From Cercospora beticola (Eukaryota > Ascomycota > Dothideomycetes > Mycosphaerellales > Mycosphaerellaceae), in NCBI RefSeq assembly GCF_033473495.1, contig NC_088938.1, positions 3,658,001 through 3,722,000 of the forward strand: a stretch of DNA of 64,000 nucleotides, read 5' to 3'. Shown piece after piece: positions 32,731-43,323 of this stretch. The first letter of the stretch is position 1. Each line of letters starts with the position of its first letter. Made by a program: the position numbers and the translations under genes. Under the pieces are notes generated by a model that searched no databases, had not been told where the DNA came from, and saw only the letters and a list, made by a program, of their open reading frames with translations.

Positions 32731-33570
32731 ATGGCAGAGTCTCCCACTAAGCGCAGGAAGTTGTTGTCAGACAGTTCTGAAGGTGGCGGTGTCGTCCTTA
32801 CCGCACAGATGCGCCCGCGCCCTCACATCACAATGCTCTCGCCAACCAGCATGTCCCGCGACGAGTCGGAAGAAGATCGACAGCCCGTCACCATTGTCGT
32901 CGAGAGCGAGGCCCAGCTCTGTCCAGACGACGAATGCCTCAAGTTCGCTAGCGACAAGGACAACGTCATCACCACTCGCCCGTATGCTCGAACCTGCCAC
33001 CACTCGGACTGTGCACTCGAAGAAGCCCCATCACGCCATTCGGGCTTCCGCCTGCTCTCGCGAGACCCGGTCGCTGATCTGAAAAGATGGCTATTGAACA
33101 GCAACATTTCCCTCAGTGGCGAGCAGCGCGATGTCGGGGACGAGTTCCGCAAATTGCAGCGAGAGTGTCACTATACGAGCGATGATCTGCGCACGGTACT
33201 CGTGTTCGCCGTACAACAAGCAGTGCTCTGCCACATCAGCATCGAGTCCATGCGCGAGTACCTCAGCCGCTGGCCGTATCGCTTCTGGTTTCACAACGGT
33301 CCGGCTGACGATGCCAATGATCCAAGCACTTACCCCGACGGCAGTCGCATCGCGCGAATGAGCAATCGCGAGCTCTGGGACAACCTTGTCATCATGGCAG
33401 TGGAAGTGGACTATCTGCGGTACTGGGAGGAGGTCATGTTGCAGAAGATATTGGAAAAGAAGTGGGTGGAGGCAAAGGAGGGGAACGTGGGGGAGATTGA
33501 GGGCTTGATGAGGTTGGGGTTTGTGGACAAGGCGATGGTGACGGAGCATTGTGGCGTGCCGGATGGATGA
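32731..33570 (+). CDS. Hypothetical protein, unknown function
   Basis: 279 residues, single exon, ATG in CAAACATGG context. MAESPTKRRKLL suggests a nuclear signal. The central part has an N-terminal disordered region and, from about residue 100, a helical domain with DPVADLKRWLLNSN, DVGDEFRKLQRECHYTSDDLRTVLVFAVQQAVLCHIS and SRWPYRFWFHNGP, followed by NRELWDNLVIMAVEVDYLRYWEEVMLQKIL. The steady composition of charged and hydrophobic residues indicates a real protein. I do not recognise the family, but the acid/basic N-terminus and helical core would suit a nuclear adaptor or chromatin-linked factor. Confidence 0.6.
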   Translation: MAESPTKRRKLLSDSSEGGGVVLTAQMRPRPHITMLSPTSMSRDESEEDRQPVTIVVESEAQLCPDDECLKFASDKDNVITTRPYARTCHHSDCALEEAPSRHSGFRLLSRDPVADLKRWLLNSNISLSGEQRDVGDEFRKLQRECHYTSDDLRTVLVFAVQQAVLCHISIESMREYLSRWPYRFWFHNGPADDANDPSTYPDGSRIARMSNRELWDNLVIMAVEVDYLRYWEEVMLQKILEKKWVEAKEGNVGEIEGLMRLGFVDKAMVTEHCGVPDG

Positions 33571-34317
33571 GATACAGAGTCGTTCGCCCGAATCACCGGT
33601 TGAGCGCATGGTGCTCATCGGTTGTTGAATGGCCGACTATCTTTGCTACGCGTCATCGACGCTTCTTGCTTGATTGGGGAAGACTGATGTGTGCATCAAG
33701 GAGAGGATGCGAGGCGGCGAGCTTGTCCGACACTATGCTGAGAGATCGATGCACATCTTCTTCCGCTCTCGGTGAAGACCTTACGCTCCACGCCATACAC
33801 AAAAATGCAAGAGACCGCTCTTTCCAGATTGGATGACTCCAGCATGAGCGTTGTTGAGATTGGTCGTCGACAGCGCTACATTATTGCCGCTCATGCTCTG
33901 CACCATTACCAGTAAATAGTAGACCGCAACCAGAAGTAGGACTTTAGTCTTTGAATTTCAACAAATGTACATACGAACATGGGAGTGACATGCACAAGGC
34001 GTTCAGGAGAAATGCGTCCTGTGAATCGCGGGGGTGAATGTTGCGCGTCATTGTTGAACGTGTTCTGCTTCGCGTGCATCATCGAAAAAGTGAATTGGAT
34101 CGCGGCCTGACTTTTCTGTATACATTGATCCCTGCCCAATTCAACGCGAACGTCCCTTCTCCGACACCCAAGACAGGAACAGATACATAATCGGACGCGG
34201 TCGTGAAACGAAGCGGCGTTCTCAATCGGGCCACCGTCATTTCTCTACGACAACCCGCACTTTCCATTGGAAGTCATCCCCCACACAGAGAGCCTGTGGA
34301 ATCGCGACGACACCACC
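33571..34317. other. Intergenic region
   Basis: 747 bases, no supported gene; includes the leader of the TCF25/RQC1 gene. Confidence 0.4.
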
Positions 34318-36615
34318 ATGTCTTCCCGCGCTCTGCGCAAGTTGCAGCGCGAGAAGGAGGAGCAAGAGACGCTAAAGCGGCTGGAGCAGGAAGCCAAAGC
34401 CCTCGAGGAGGAAAAACAATCGGAAGATGACGAGCCACTTCCTGCGGCTAAAAAGAGCGCATTTGAGCTGCTGCAAGAGCAAGAAGAAGCAAACGAGGAC
34501 GAGGATGAAGAGGAAGATGATGGCTCAGCTGAAGAACCAGAATCAATAGCGACAGCGCCTGTCCAAACTGCGCCAAAATCGACAGCGAACAAAAAGAAGA
34601 AGCGCAAGAAGAAGGGCAAGAAAGCGGCAGACGAGAGGACGAATGGACATACAGAGTCTAACCAGGCATCTGATTTGGATGATATTGATGCAGCGTTGAA
34701 GGAGCTGTCTACAAAGGGAAACTCGTCCCAGCATCTCACTGCTGCTGGAGTCGATCCTGCTCTGGACGAAGCGAATCGACTTCTTGCGATCGATAGCGCC
34801 CACTTGCATGCTTCGAACGAGATGCGCAGACTGTTTGGACGTGCCGCTCTAGAAGGCGACCGAGAGGATGCCGGGCCTCCACGGGCGGCAATGGGTGGCA
34901 ATCGGAGACAGCAACGACAACAGGTTGGCTTGAGAGATGCGCTTCGAGGGCAGCGGAACGATGGGAGATCCGGCCTGTCTGCTGTGGCGTTACGCAGGAA
35001 CATTTTCATTCAAGGCAAGGAAGACTGGCCGCAGGCTACCAGCGGTGGTCTGGGCATGGAGGTGGAGGAGAAGCGTGCGGATGGCACAACACTGTACCGA
35101 TTTGTGCACAATACGGCCTATCAGGACGTGCAGTCGCAGTTTGAGACATGCGTGGCATCCATGGATCCGCAGCGCATGATCATGCTCCTTCAACACAATC
35201 CATACCACATCTCAACACTCCTGCAAGTCTCGGAGATTGCGAAACAAGAGCGCGACTTCACGACAGCGGGAGACCTGCTTGAGCGAGCTCTGTTCTCTTT
35301 TGGAAGAGCCGTACACAGCACCTTCACGAAGAATCTGGCTGATGGGAAAGCTCGCCTCGATTTCCGACGTCCAGAGAACAGAGAATTCTGGCTGGCCAGC
35401 TGGCGCTACATGCAAAATCTCACCATGCGGGCTACATACCGAACAGTCTATGAGTGGACGAAGATGCTGCTGTCTCTTTCTCCACAAGACGACCCCTACG
35501 CACTCTGGCTTGTACTCGATCAGTACGCACTCCGCTCCAAAGAGCAAATCGACTATCTCAACATCAGCCGCAATGCGATTTTCAAAGCTGTGCACGAAGG
35601 AATGCCGAATGTGCAGCTGAGCCAGGCGCTTGCAGAATGTAAAGCTGGAAACAAGGGGAAAGGTCAGCAACTGTTGTTCTCAGTTGTCGGTCGCTATCCG
35701 TGGTTCGTTGCACGCTTGATGCATGAACTCAATGTCGATGCGCCGCCTGCCGTATGGGGCAAGGAGGCAGCATCAGAAAAGGAGAAGCTCTATGCAGAAC
35801 TGTACGCCACCCGAGCCAAGGACCTGTGGAACACGCCCGAAAATATCGACCTCCTCTTGGAAACAGCCAGTGCTGTGCCTGTAGGTACGCCAGCGGCACC
35901 GACAGACTCGTCCGAGATCGAAACAAACGTTGCCAGACACGTATTGCTCTCGGACACGCCAGCGCTTATCGCGCTCATCCCCCGCGAGTACACAAATCAA
36001 GTAGAAAGCTCGGCTGACCCACTCCCTCCTCACGACTCTATTACATCATATCATCTCGAACGAAGAGCTCCACAGCTGTCGCAATCTGGCCGTGGTCAGC
36101 AGCAGGTTCTGGCGGCCCTTCAGCAAGCACTGGCGCGTGCCTCGCAGAGGGATCCCCAGCACGATGAAATTCAGGCAGTCTCTCGCTTTTTCCGGGACCT
36201 CTTCCCGTGGTACAATCAACGATATCCCGGAGCTGCAGGCGAGGACGCTGAGATCGAAGAGCCTCCCGCAACCGCTGCGGAGATGATGACACAAGTTCGC
36301 GAGGCAGGACGAGAGAACGCCTTCGAGGATCATGCTAGACGCTTCATCGCACTACGAGGAGGTGTACAGCCAGAGCTGGATATCGAGCGAGTCCATCGTT
36401 TGCTCGTTGAGAGCGCTCCACTGGAACCACGCACGGAGCCGGCAGGGCTGAATCTTCAGCAACTTGAGACATTGCTGAGGAATGAAGGCCTCGGACAATT
36501 TGACCAGCAAGACGGCAATTTGGAGCAGCTCGCTGCTGCTCTGGACAATGTACAGAACGAAGGCGTCGAAACCGATGATGAAGACGACTTTGGTATGCCG
36601 GGTGGGTTTCGATGA
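34318..36615 (+). CDS. RQC1: Ribosome quality control complex subunit Rqc1 / TCF25 family
   Basis: 765 residues, no introns. The ATG at 34318 (CCACCATGTC) opens MSSRALRKLQREKEEQE, the standard family start; an upstream ATG at 34267 would add 17 residues unlike the family. A charged low-complexity region follows, with an acidic run (57-70) and a polybasic tract at 92-102 (KKKKRKKKGKK). The TCF25 helical-repeat domain runs from about 205 to 560: NIFIQGKEDWPQA, MIMLLQHNPYHISTLLQVSEIAKQ, DLLERALFSFGRAVHSTFTKNL and ENREFWLASWRYMQNL. In yeast, Rqc1 works with Ltn1, Rqc2 and Cdc48 on stalled 60S subunits. The C-terminus is acidic. Confidence 0.9.
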   Translation: MSSRALRKLQREKEEQETLKRLEQEAKALEEEKQSEDDEPLPAAKKSAFELLQEQEEANEDEDEEEDDGSAEEPESIATAPVQTAPKSTANKKKKRKKKGKKAADERTNGHTESNQASDLDDIDAALKELSTKGNSSQHLTAAGVDPALDEANRLLAIDSAHLHASNEMRRLFGRAALEGDREDAGPPRAAMGGNRRQQRQQVGLRDALRGQRNDGRSGLSAVALRRNIFIQGKEDWPQATSGGLGMEVEEKRADGTTLYRFVHNTAYQDVQSQFETCVASMDPQRMIMLLQHNPYHISTLLQVSEIAKQERDFTTAGDLLERALFSFGRAVHSTFTKNLADGKARLDFRRPENREFWLASWRYMQNLTMRATYRTVYEWTKMLLSLSPQDDPYALWLVLDQYALRSKEQIDYLNISRNAIFKAVHEGMPNVQLSQALAECKAGNKGKGQQLLFSVVGRYPWFVARLMHELNVDAPPAVWGKEAASEKEKLYAELYATRAKDLWNTPENIDLLLETASAVPVGTPAAPTDSSEIETNVARHVLLSDTPALIALIPREYTNQVESSADPLPPHDSITSYHLERRAPQLSQSGRGQQQVLAALQQALARASQRDPQHDEIQAVSRFFRDLFPWYNQRYPGAAGEDAEIEEPPATAAEMMTQVREAGRENAFEDHARRFIALRGGVQPELDIERVHRLLVESAPLEPRTEPAGLNLQQLETLLRNEGLGQFDQQDGNLEQLAAALDNVQNEGVETDDEDDFGMPGGFR

Positions 36616-37589
36616 ATCGTTGATCTACTGACAGCTTGAGTCGTCGTTCTCCACTGATCACTCATCTCAACGAGCAATCGAATTTCATGCAGGCGTAAAC
36701 TCAAAAGTAAACTCAAAGTAGAAGCCTCTCGCAAAGCTGCTAGATCACAAATTGCGCTCACGATTTCGTGGCAGGGTCGGATCCATTCGTCGTGCTTGGC
36801 CGCTGTCACTCTGAAAGGAGGACCAGACAATTCAATCGTCGTCGGCAACTCACGTTCGAAGCTTGGACATGAGCATCTCGACCACTACTTTAATGCTGCC
36901 TGCTCTCCCATTGCATTGGCCACACGCCTGGGTCAAATCTCTCTTCTTGGACAAGTACCATATGCACACAATCGAGCATCCGCGACGGCTTGAGAACGGG
37001 ACAGAGCAGCTCGCTGGTTCATTCGGCAGGATTCACGCGCCTGGCACGCTGTACGAGGCCACCCGTGAGGCTCGGATGGTTAGAATACCCGACTCGGACT
37101 ACGCATCATTGCACGCGAAGCTGTCGGCTCTCCTGTTGGCTGCCCGCTGCACGACGAAATGTAGTTTGAGGGCCACGGAGGAATCAGGACGCCGAAGCCC
37201 AACAGGAATCTGCACGAGATCGGACGCCGTTGTGGGTTCACCACCAACACAGAACACGCGTGGACTGCAGCCGACGAATGAGACTTCGTACGATCATTTA
37301 GAGCGATCAGATCTGGAAACACGTCTGTCTGCGACCGAAATTTTATTCCCTCGTGATGGCTGATCGATCAGTAACCTGCTTGGCAGCATGCATCGCTGAC
37401 GAAGCATATGCCAAACGCAGCCAAGGCTTCACGATGCAGGTACTGTTTTGTGAAGAGAAATGTCTCAGACATAAATAAAGCGGTAGACGGTAGGCGTTTC
37501 ATCACGCTCTCCAGAATTCGTCGCCTAGCAGTCACTCATCTGCAGTTTTTCCCCATTTCACACCTGCTTACACGGTCACTCACGTAGCA
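36616..37589. other. Intergenic region
   Basis: 974 bases with no supported gene. A 166-codon open stretch (36863-37363) has no ATG at its start and no motif. Confidence 0.4.
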
Positions 37590-38540
37590 ATGTCGTCCCC
37601 GAAGAAAGTCCTCCTCGTTGGTGTACGTTTCCGTCTATTCCACTGCAACACATATTAGCTTTCAATAGTACCCTGACTTCTATTACAGGCCAGTGGAAAT
37701 CTAGGCACTCATGTCTTGAACGCCTTCCTGGAGTCACCCTACAACATCAGAATCCTCACCCGCAAAGACTCCACTTCCACGTTCCCCGATGGCATTCCCA
37801 TCTTCCGAGCAGACTACTCCAACCAAACCGACCTCGAAACCGCAATGCGCGGCCACCAGATCGTCATCTGCATGGTCGCCATCTTCGCAACAGGAGGTCA
37901 ACAAATCCTCATCGATGCAGCCATCGCAGCCGGAGTAGAAATCTTTCTCCCCAGCGAATTCGGCCCTCCATCCCGTGATGCGAAATTCGCCGCTTTACAT
38001 CCTGCTTTACCGCCGAAAGTCGCAACGGTAGATTATCTTCGAACGAAAGAAGATTTAATTTCCTGGTCGGCATTGATTCCTGGTGCATTTTTCGATTGGG
38101 GGATGGAATTGGGACTTTTTGGGTTTGATGTACAAATGAAGACTGCAACATTGATTGATGGCGGAACGGCTGTCTTCACAGCCTCAACGCTGCCGACGAT
38201 CGCGAAGGGAATTTTAGCGATGTTGGAACAGTTCGATTTGGTGAAGAATCAATATGTTTATATTTCGTCGTTTCATATTTGTCAGAAGGATGTTTTGGAG
38301 GTTTTGGAGAGGATTGATGGGGAAAAGTGGACTGTCAAACATGTTACATCGGAGGAAGTTATTGCGCAGGGACGGGAGAAATTGGCTGGTGGGGATACGA
38401 TAGGGGCTATTGATCTTGTGGGTGGTGGGGCGCTTGGGAGGGAGGCTTTGGGCGATTCGAGGCCTTGGGGAATGTGGGATGAGAAGTTGGGGATTCCGAG
38501 GGGTGATTTGGAGGTGGCGGTTAGAGAGGCGATTGCATGA
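37590..38540 (+). CDS. NmrA-like / isoflavone-reductase-like NAD(P)-binding protein
   Basis: Exons 37590-37622 (11 codons) and 37689-38540, a 66 nt intron GTACGT...CAG, total 294 residues. The tiny first exon supplies MSSPKKVLLVG, and the join completes VLLVGASGNLGTHV, the GxxGxxG dinucleotide motif of atypical short-chain dehydrogenases. Also seen: GIPIFRADYSNQTDLETAMRGHQIVICM, EIFLPSEFGPPSRDAKF, and LRTKEDLISWSALIPGAFFDWGM. Such proteins either reduce phenolic or secondary metabolites or sense NADP. The target is unknown. It is 204 bases upstream of a GST gene on the same strand, which fits a detoxification pair. Confidence 0.88.
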
Positions 38541-38744
38541 GGTGAGGTCTGAATACTTCTCTTGGTCGACTCTTGAAACTCCGAGGGACAGTCGTTGCTG
38601 CCAAGCATCCAGAGGATTTGTGATCTTAGTCAGCGGCGAAGAGCGAAGCTTGGAAGCTTCCTCGGCCTCGCGCTACTGCTGTATACTTTGAACCTCCCAG
38701 TCTCACTCTCACGAGCTCGCTTATCATCGACTTCATCATTCGCC

Positions 38745-39416
38745 ATGAAGCTGTTCGATGCTCCACGTGGAACTCCATACGCTCTGCGTTTCTTCATTCT
38801 TGAGCGGCGTGGACTGAGCCTTGACATCCAAAATGTCGACACTGCCACCCTCGAGAACAGGCGATCAGCTTATCTGAAGGTAAATGCCAGAGGCACCGTA
38901 CCAGCACTGCAACTCGACGACGGCATAACAGTCATCACCGAACTCTCAGCCGTGGCCGAATACCTAGATGAAGTTGCACAAGGTGACTATCCTTCACTGT
39001 TCGGTTCCAATGCGCAAGAACGAGCGGAAACCAGAATGTGGTTCAGGAGACTGGATACAGAGATCTGTCAGCCTGTGATCGAATGGTGGCGAGACGATCC
39101 TGTCAATCTGGATCTCTTCTTGGGTCACCGCATTCCATGTCCTGAAGCGAGGCTCACCACGAAGCTGAGAGTAAATCAAGCATTGAACCAACTTGAGAAC
39201 GATCTCGAAGGCAAGACCTGGCTGTGCGGGGATAGATTCTCCGCAGCAGACATCTTGTCGTATGGACTACTGTGGAGAGTGGTTGTTCGAGGCGGGGGCG
39301 ACTGGGTTCTGAATCCTGCGAGGAGAAATGTCGTGGCGTGGTGGACAAGGATTAAGGAGCAGCCTGCTTCTTCACAAGCAGAGGACGTCTTCACGGACGG
39401 AGCATTCCGCAACTGA
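38745..39416 (+). CDS. Glutathione S-transferase family protein
   Basis: 223 residues, intronless. The ATG at 38745 gives MKLFDAPRGTPYALRFFILERRGLSLDIQNVD, the thioredoxin-like start of GSTs; upstream frame extends only through a Leu-rich, non-family stretch. NARGTVPALQLDDGITVITELSAVAEYLDE carries the cis-Pro and the glutathione-binding E-S/L turn. The C-terminal helical domain has LEGKTWLCGDRFSAADILSYGLLWRVV, the typical D-x-x-x-S-D-like capping box region. It probably conjugates glutathione to electrophiles or works as a GST-like reductase. The class is not clear. Confidence 0.85.
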   Translation: MKLFDAPRGTPYALRFFILERRGLSLDIQNVDTATLENRRSAYLKVNARGTVPALQLDDGITVITELSAVAEYLDEVAQGDYPSLFGSNAQERAETRMWFRRLDTEICQPVIEWWRDDPVNLDLFLGHRIPCPEARLTTKLRVNQALNQLENDLEGKTWLCGDRFSAADILSYGLLWRVVVRGGGDWVLNPARRNVVAWWTRIKEQPASSQAEDVFTDGAFRN

Positions 39417-40492
39417 TTCCGTGTCGTATACGCATAGCCGCATACCTTGGTGGGACAGACTGAGTCAGACCATCATCGGACCGTGCGTTGAGCTTTTGTT
39501 AGTCTAGCTGGGATCATGCTGGCATGACACGCACTACTCCACATCCCTATTCAGCTTCTGCACGTTGAGATCAATAGGGCACGAAAGTTGCTCGCATCTC
39601 GCACCGTGGGTCATGGATGCCCGGAAAGCTTAACAGACTGCATCGTATAGTGGTTTCGCCAACGAACCAGGAACCTCCGGTCTTGCGATTGCTGAAATGA
39701 ATCCTCTGCAGGCTATTTGATCGAGAAGGCTACCGTGATTCAGGATCTGCGAGAACCTGACCCCTACGCTTGTGCTGGATCTTGGACAGCAATCGGCATA
39801 TAAGTATTGTGCAGTGTCACAGTCACAGCCGCTTGCATCCTGCAAGACACAAGCCCGAAAGACTGCCTGAACAGCCCGAGAAACGCGATTTAAGATTTGA
39901 AGAAACGTCATGGGCAACATCTGGCCCTGTGACCTGTCTCGCCATTTCCAAATCTGTCCCGGTGAGTTAGAGCTTTCATACGCCTGTCAGCCAATCCTCA
40001 GTCGCGCGTTGGCTTCGGCAATTGCACTGGACAAGCAGTTTTATTGACACACGGGACTCATTCTAAGGGCCCACATGTTTGAGTAGGGTTAGGACAATGA
40101 ATGAAGCATGTCCCCTCTTCACTGTTGTGCTGTATGCATTGTTTGATATCCTTGTCCAGCTCCGGACTAAGGGAGTGGAATACTGCATGGCTTTCGCACC
40201 ACTGGAGAAACTAGCACCTTGTACCATGTTGGTCTGAGCCCAGGAAGCTGGTCAGGTGCAATCCTATCGTTCACCGCATCGCGAGCAGGATCAGGGGTTG
40301 CACAGTTCGGACACGGAGTTGATGACCTGCCAAAGTGAGAAGCTCGAACCGACAACGGAGCCGACTGGGCATTGAACAATGCTCTTCACTGAAGGGATCG
40401 AAACACGGATGCATGTCGGTGTTGCTTTGGCTATGGTACACATACAACAGCTAACAGTTGCGACTGCCTGCGGTTCGCGTGTGCTAATGACA
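39417..40492. other. Gene-poor region
   Basis: About 1.1 kb without recognisable genes or RNAs. The foldback repeat follows at its right edge. Confidence 0.4.
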
Positions 40493-40696
40493 GTGATGGC
40501 AACGTTTTTGTTCGTACAAGAGCTTGCCACGACCTTCTGTGGCTGCGACGACCAGATCACTGTATCCAGCGGTCGTCAAGGACGGCCAAAGCGTTAAATC
40601 TTTTCTTCTCCTGTCGGCCGATGGCCCAATGAAATGGCCCTTGCAGCCACAGAGGACCGTGGCAAGCTCCTGTACGATGCTTGACGATGCCACCAT
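40493..40696. repeat. Foldback inverted repeat, about 200 bases
   Basis: The core arms 40512-40546 and 40643-40677 are inverted copies, 31 of 35 positions matching; all four mismatches are transitions. Weaker match extends 15-20 bases on each side, so each arm may be about 70 bases around a loop of about 60. The element lies 60 bases beyond the 3' end of the P450 gene. Transition-only differences would fit repeat-induced point mutation, but the sample is small. Confidence 0.7.
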
Positions 40697-40757
40697 GGTC
40701 TTCGTTGATTGTATGCAAGGTTCCAGCGCCGTTCAATGCTTTCGGCTTCTTCACGCG

Positions 40758-42861
40758 TTACATATCGTTATTCTCTAGCCACGATTGCATTGCTTCTGGA
40801 TCCCGGCAGTGAAATTTGATGCCACATGCCCATGGAATTGCTTGTGCTTCTGTGGGTGTGGCGGTGTCGGCCAACGCATCCATCTCGAGCGAGCATTCTC
40901 GTTGATTGCGGAAGAGTGGGAACACGTCTTTCTTGGCTTCTTCGCTCATGGGTTGGCGCTCCCAGGTGAAGAAATGGATCAGAAGTACGAGCGTGGAGTA
41001 TAGTCCCCTGCTGGCCACTGGTCGCAGCAATCAGAATATCGCTCTCGTGCCAGATTTTGTAAAAGACACCAGAGGAGGCCACACTTACTTTCGAATCCAG
41101 GGCATGCTCGTCGACCAGCGCCAAATGTGAGGATTGGCACGCCGATCTTGTCACCTGGCGCCTCGAGCATGTCTGTACGGCCTTTGTGACCGTTCATCCA
41201 ACGCTCTGGACGGAAGTCGTCTGGATAGTCGAAGACATTCGGGTCGTGGTTGGCGGAGTACAGGTTCATGATCGTCAACTGACCAAATCAGCATCACGGA
41301 CAATGCTGACATACGCTCTGTAACACTCACCGTTCCTTTCGGTATCTTCATGCCTCTGTATGTGGCACCTTCGAGTGTCTCACGTGGGAAGCCAAGGCGG
41401 ACGGGAGTGTAGACACGCGATCCTTCCTGGGAGAAGTCGTCAGAAAGTTGCGAAAGAAGACATCATAACACGAACTCACGAGATGCAGAGCTTTGACGAA
41501 TTCAACACGATCGACATCGTGAGGATCTGGAGGTCCGTCGCCGTACACTTCGCGAATGGCGCTATAGGCTGCCTCTTGGAGGTCGGGACGATTGGCAAGA
41601 TAACCTACTGTCCAATTGAGTGCATAGCCGAGATTGACGCCAGCGGCGACTGCGAAACATATCATTAGCAGATGACTGGGAACTCAGAGACGAGCTGAGC
41701 ACTTACTACCTGTGTATGAGGCCAACAGGATTTGGGTGTCATCCAACAGATTCTTCTTCAAAATGTTGCCCATAATGGAAGGAGGCGCCGTCCCCGCCTC
41801 GATGTCAGCCTTCAGGTCATGGAGCAGCTTGTCGATGTATACGCCTTGCTTGCGGCGGTAGCCCCGTGCACGATCTTCTGCTTCATCGCAGGACCAGCTC
41901 TCTATGCCAAGGGTTTTGCCGATGCTGTAAATGATCCGTTTGACGCCGCGCAGAATCGGTACGTAGTCTCGAGCTGGAAACCCCACAGTACGTTGGCGAA
42001 AGATGTTGGTCTCGTTCTCAGCCAGCATGGCGACAGTGTCATCGTCGAGAGGAAGTCCCATCAACTGCTCGGAGACTTGTCCAGTTCCGAAACGATGGAG
42101 GATGTCAGCCATGTCTACCGCATGACCTTTGCTGATGCCGAAGACTTCTCCCAGAAGTTTCTTGAGCTTTGGATGGATCACCTTGGTGTATGTGGGCAGC
42201 ACCCGGGGTGTTACTTGAGCATTGAAGGCTTTACGAGTGCGCTGAACAGAGTCGTTGATTGGTGATGCTGTTGATCGATCCCATCAGCCCATTTGCTCTT
42301 TTCAGCTCTGTTGACATAACTCACTGCCGACTGTCCAGATACCGTTGGATGCATAATCCGAGTGAAAAAGCTTGAAGATGGGACGTGACGAGTAAGCAAT
42401 ATTTTGCTGCACAACAGTCTCTGCGAGTGCTTTGTGGCTGTTGATGACAACCTACGATGCCGTCAGATCGAGACATCAGCTACTGGATCGAATTGCTCAG
42501 GCTACCATCTCGCGCTCGCCAAGCTCGCACCGGATGACATCGCCATACTTGGCTTGCCACTCTTTCAACTTCTGGATGTGGCCATCCTTCATCTACTTGC
42601 TATCAGTACGAGAAAATCGTGATCTAGTTGATCGACACTTGGTCAACTTACATCGTAGAGATTACCAAGGATAGGCCATCCACTGGGACCGGGCAGATTG
42701 GTGCCATGCGGGGCTCCTCCAAGAGCACGATTGATTGTCCAGGCGATGCGCGAAAGGAGTTTGCATTGATTTTGTCCGACTAGGATGAGGAAGACGACGC
42801 CGAAGAGCAGTAGGCCATTGACCACGGTACTTTGCCCGTACCTGACTAAGGCCGCCTCCAT
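40758..42861 (-). CDS. Cytochrome P450, CYP504-like (phenylacetate hydroxylase related)
   Basis: Eight exons: 42861-42652, 42592-42506, 42451-42325, 42267-41710, 41649-41480, 41426-41331, 41278-41089, 41017-40758; introns of 52-70 nt; 565 residues. An N-terminal membrane helix and LPGPSGWPILGNL start the P450 fold. Joins restore VGTSPINDSVQRTRKAF, SYTVAAGVNLGYALNWT (I-helix region, the usual AGxD/ET motif is weak) and PGFEMASRGLYSTLV. The heme loop is TFGAGRRACPGFE with DDFRPERWMNG before it. Layout and exon joints resemble CYP504 phenylacetate 2-hydroxylases of aromatic-acid catabolism, but the subfamily needs an alignment. The tail beyond the heme loop is long (about 80 residues). Confidence 0.85.
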
Positions 42862-43323
42862 GGTGATGCCTCGTTGCAAGACTCGTGAGCTCTTTCCAAG
42901 AAACGGATCCGCACTTTAAAGTATTTCAGCATCACGAACGGCTCTGTTGTGGCGACTAAACTGCCCTTTCTCCGCACATAAGGCGACTAGGGACCTACAA
43001 GCATTGTGGAGACCACGAGGCTGGGCCGGTCATGCCATGGGTTGTTAGTCGACCGTATTTCCCATCCTATGCTGAGCACGAAGCGTAATCGACCGTCTGG
43101 ATCCCGGTAGCGCCTGGAGCAGCCCAGACATATCCTTGATGTTCCGCAATGGAACTGACTGTTGGTCCATACGACCGAGTTGGTCTGTTGTTTGAGAGGC
43201 ACACGCTCGCCGGACAAGCAATAGATGCGCGTGAAACTGTCGCTATTCTTCTCGTCTCTCAGCGCAAACCTTGGCCGATCAGGCAGAATTCCTCAAATCT
43301 GGCAGTCTCTTGTCGACGTGATA
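42862..43323. promoter_or_regulatory. Divergent intergenic region, P450 / glutamate-5-kinase-like gene
   Basis: 462 bases between outward coding regions. The kinase-like frame extends upstream to an ATG at 43225, which would shorten the gap to 363 bases. Confidence 0.4.

Noticed and set aside
34245..35009. 254-residue open frame on the minus strand
   Set aside because: Antisense to the charged low-complexity start of RQC1, which yields Ser-rich antisense frames.
36863..37363. 166-codon open stretch on the plus strand
   Set aside because: It starts at TTG and shows no domain or splice support.
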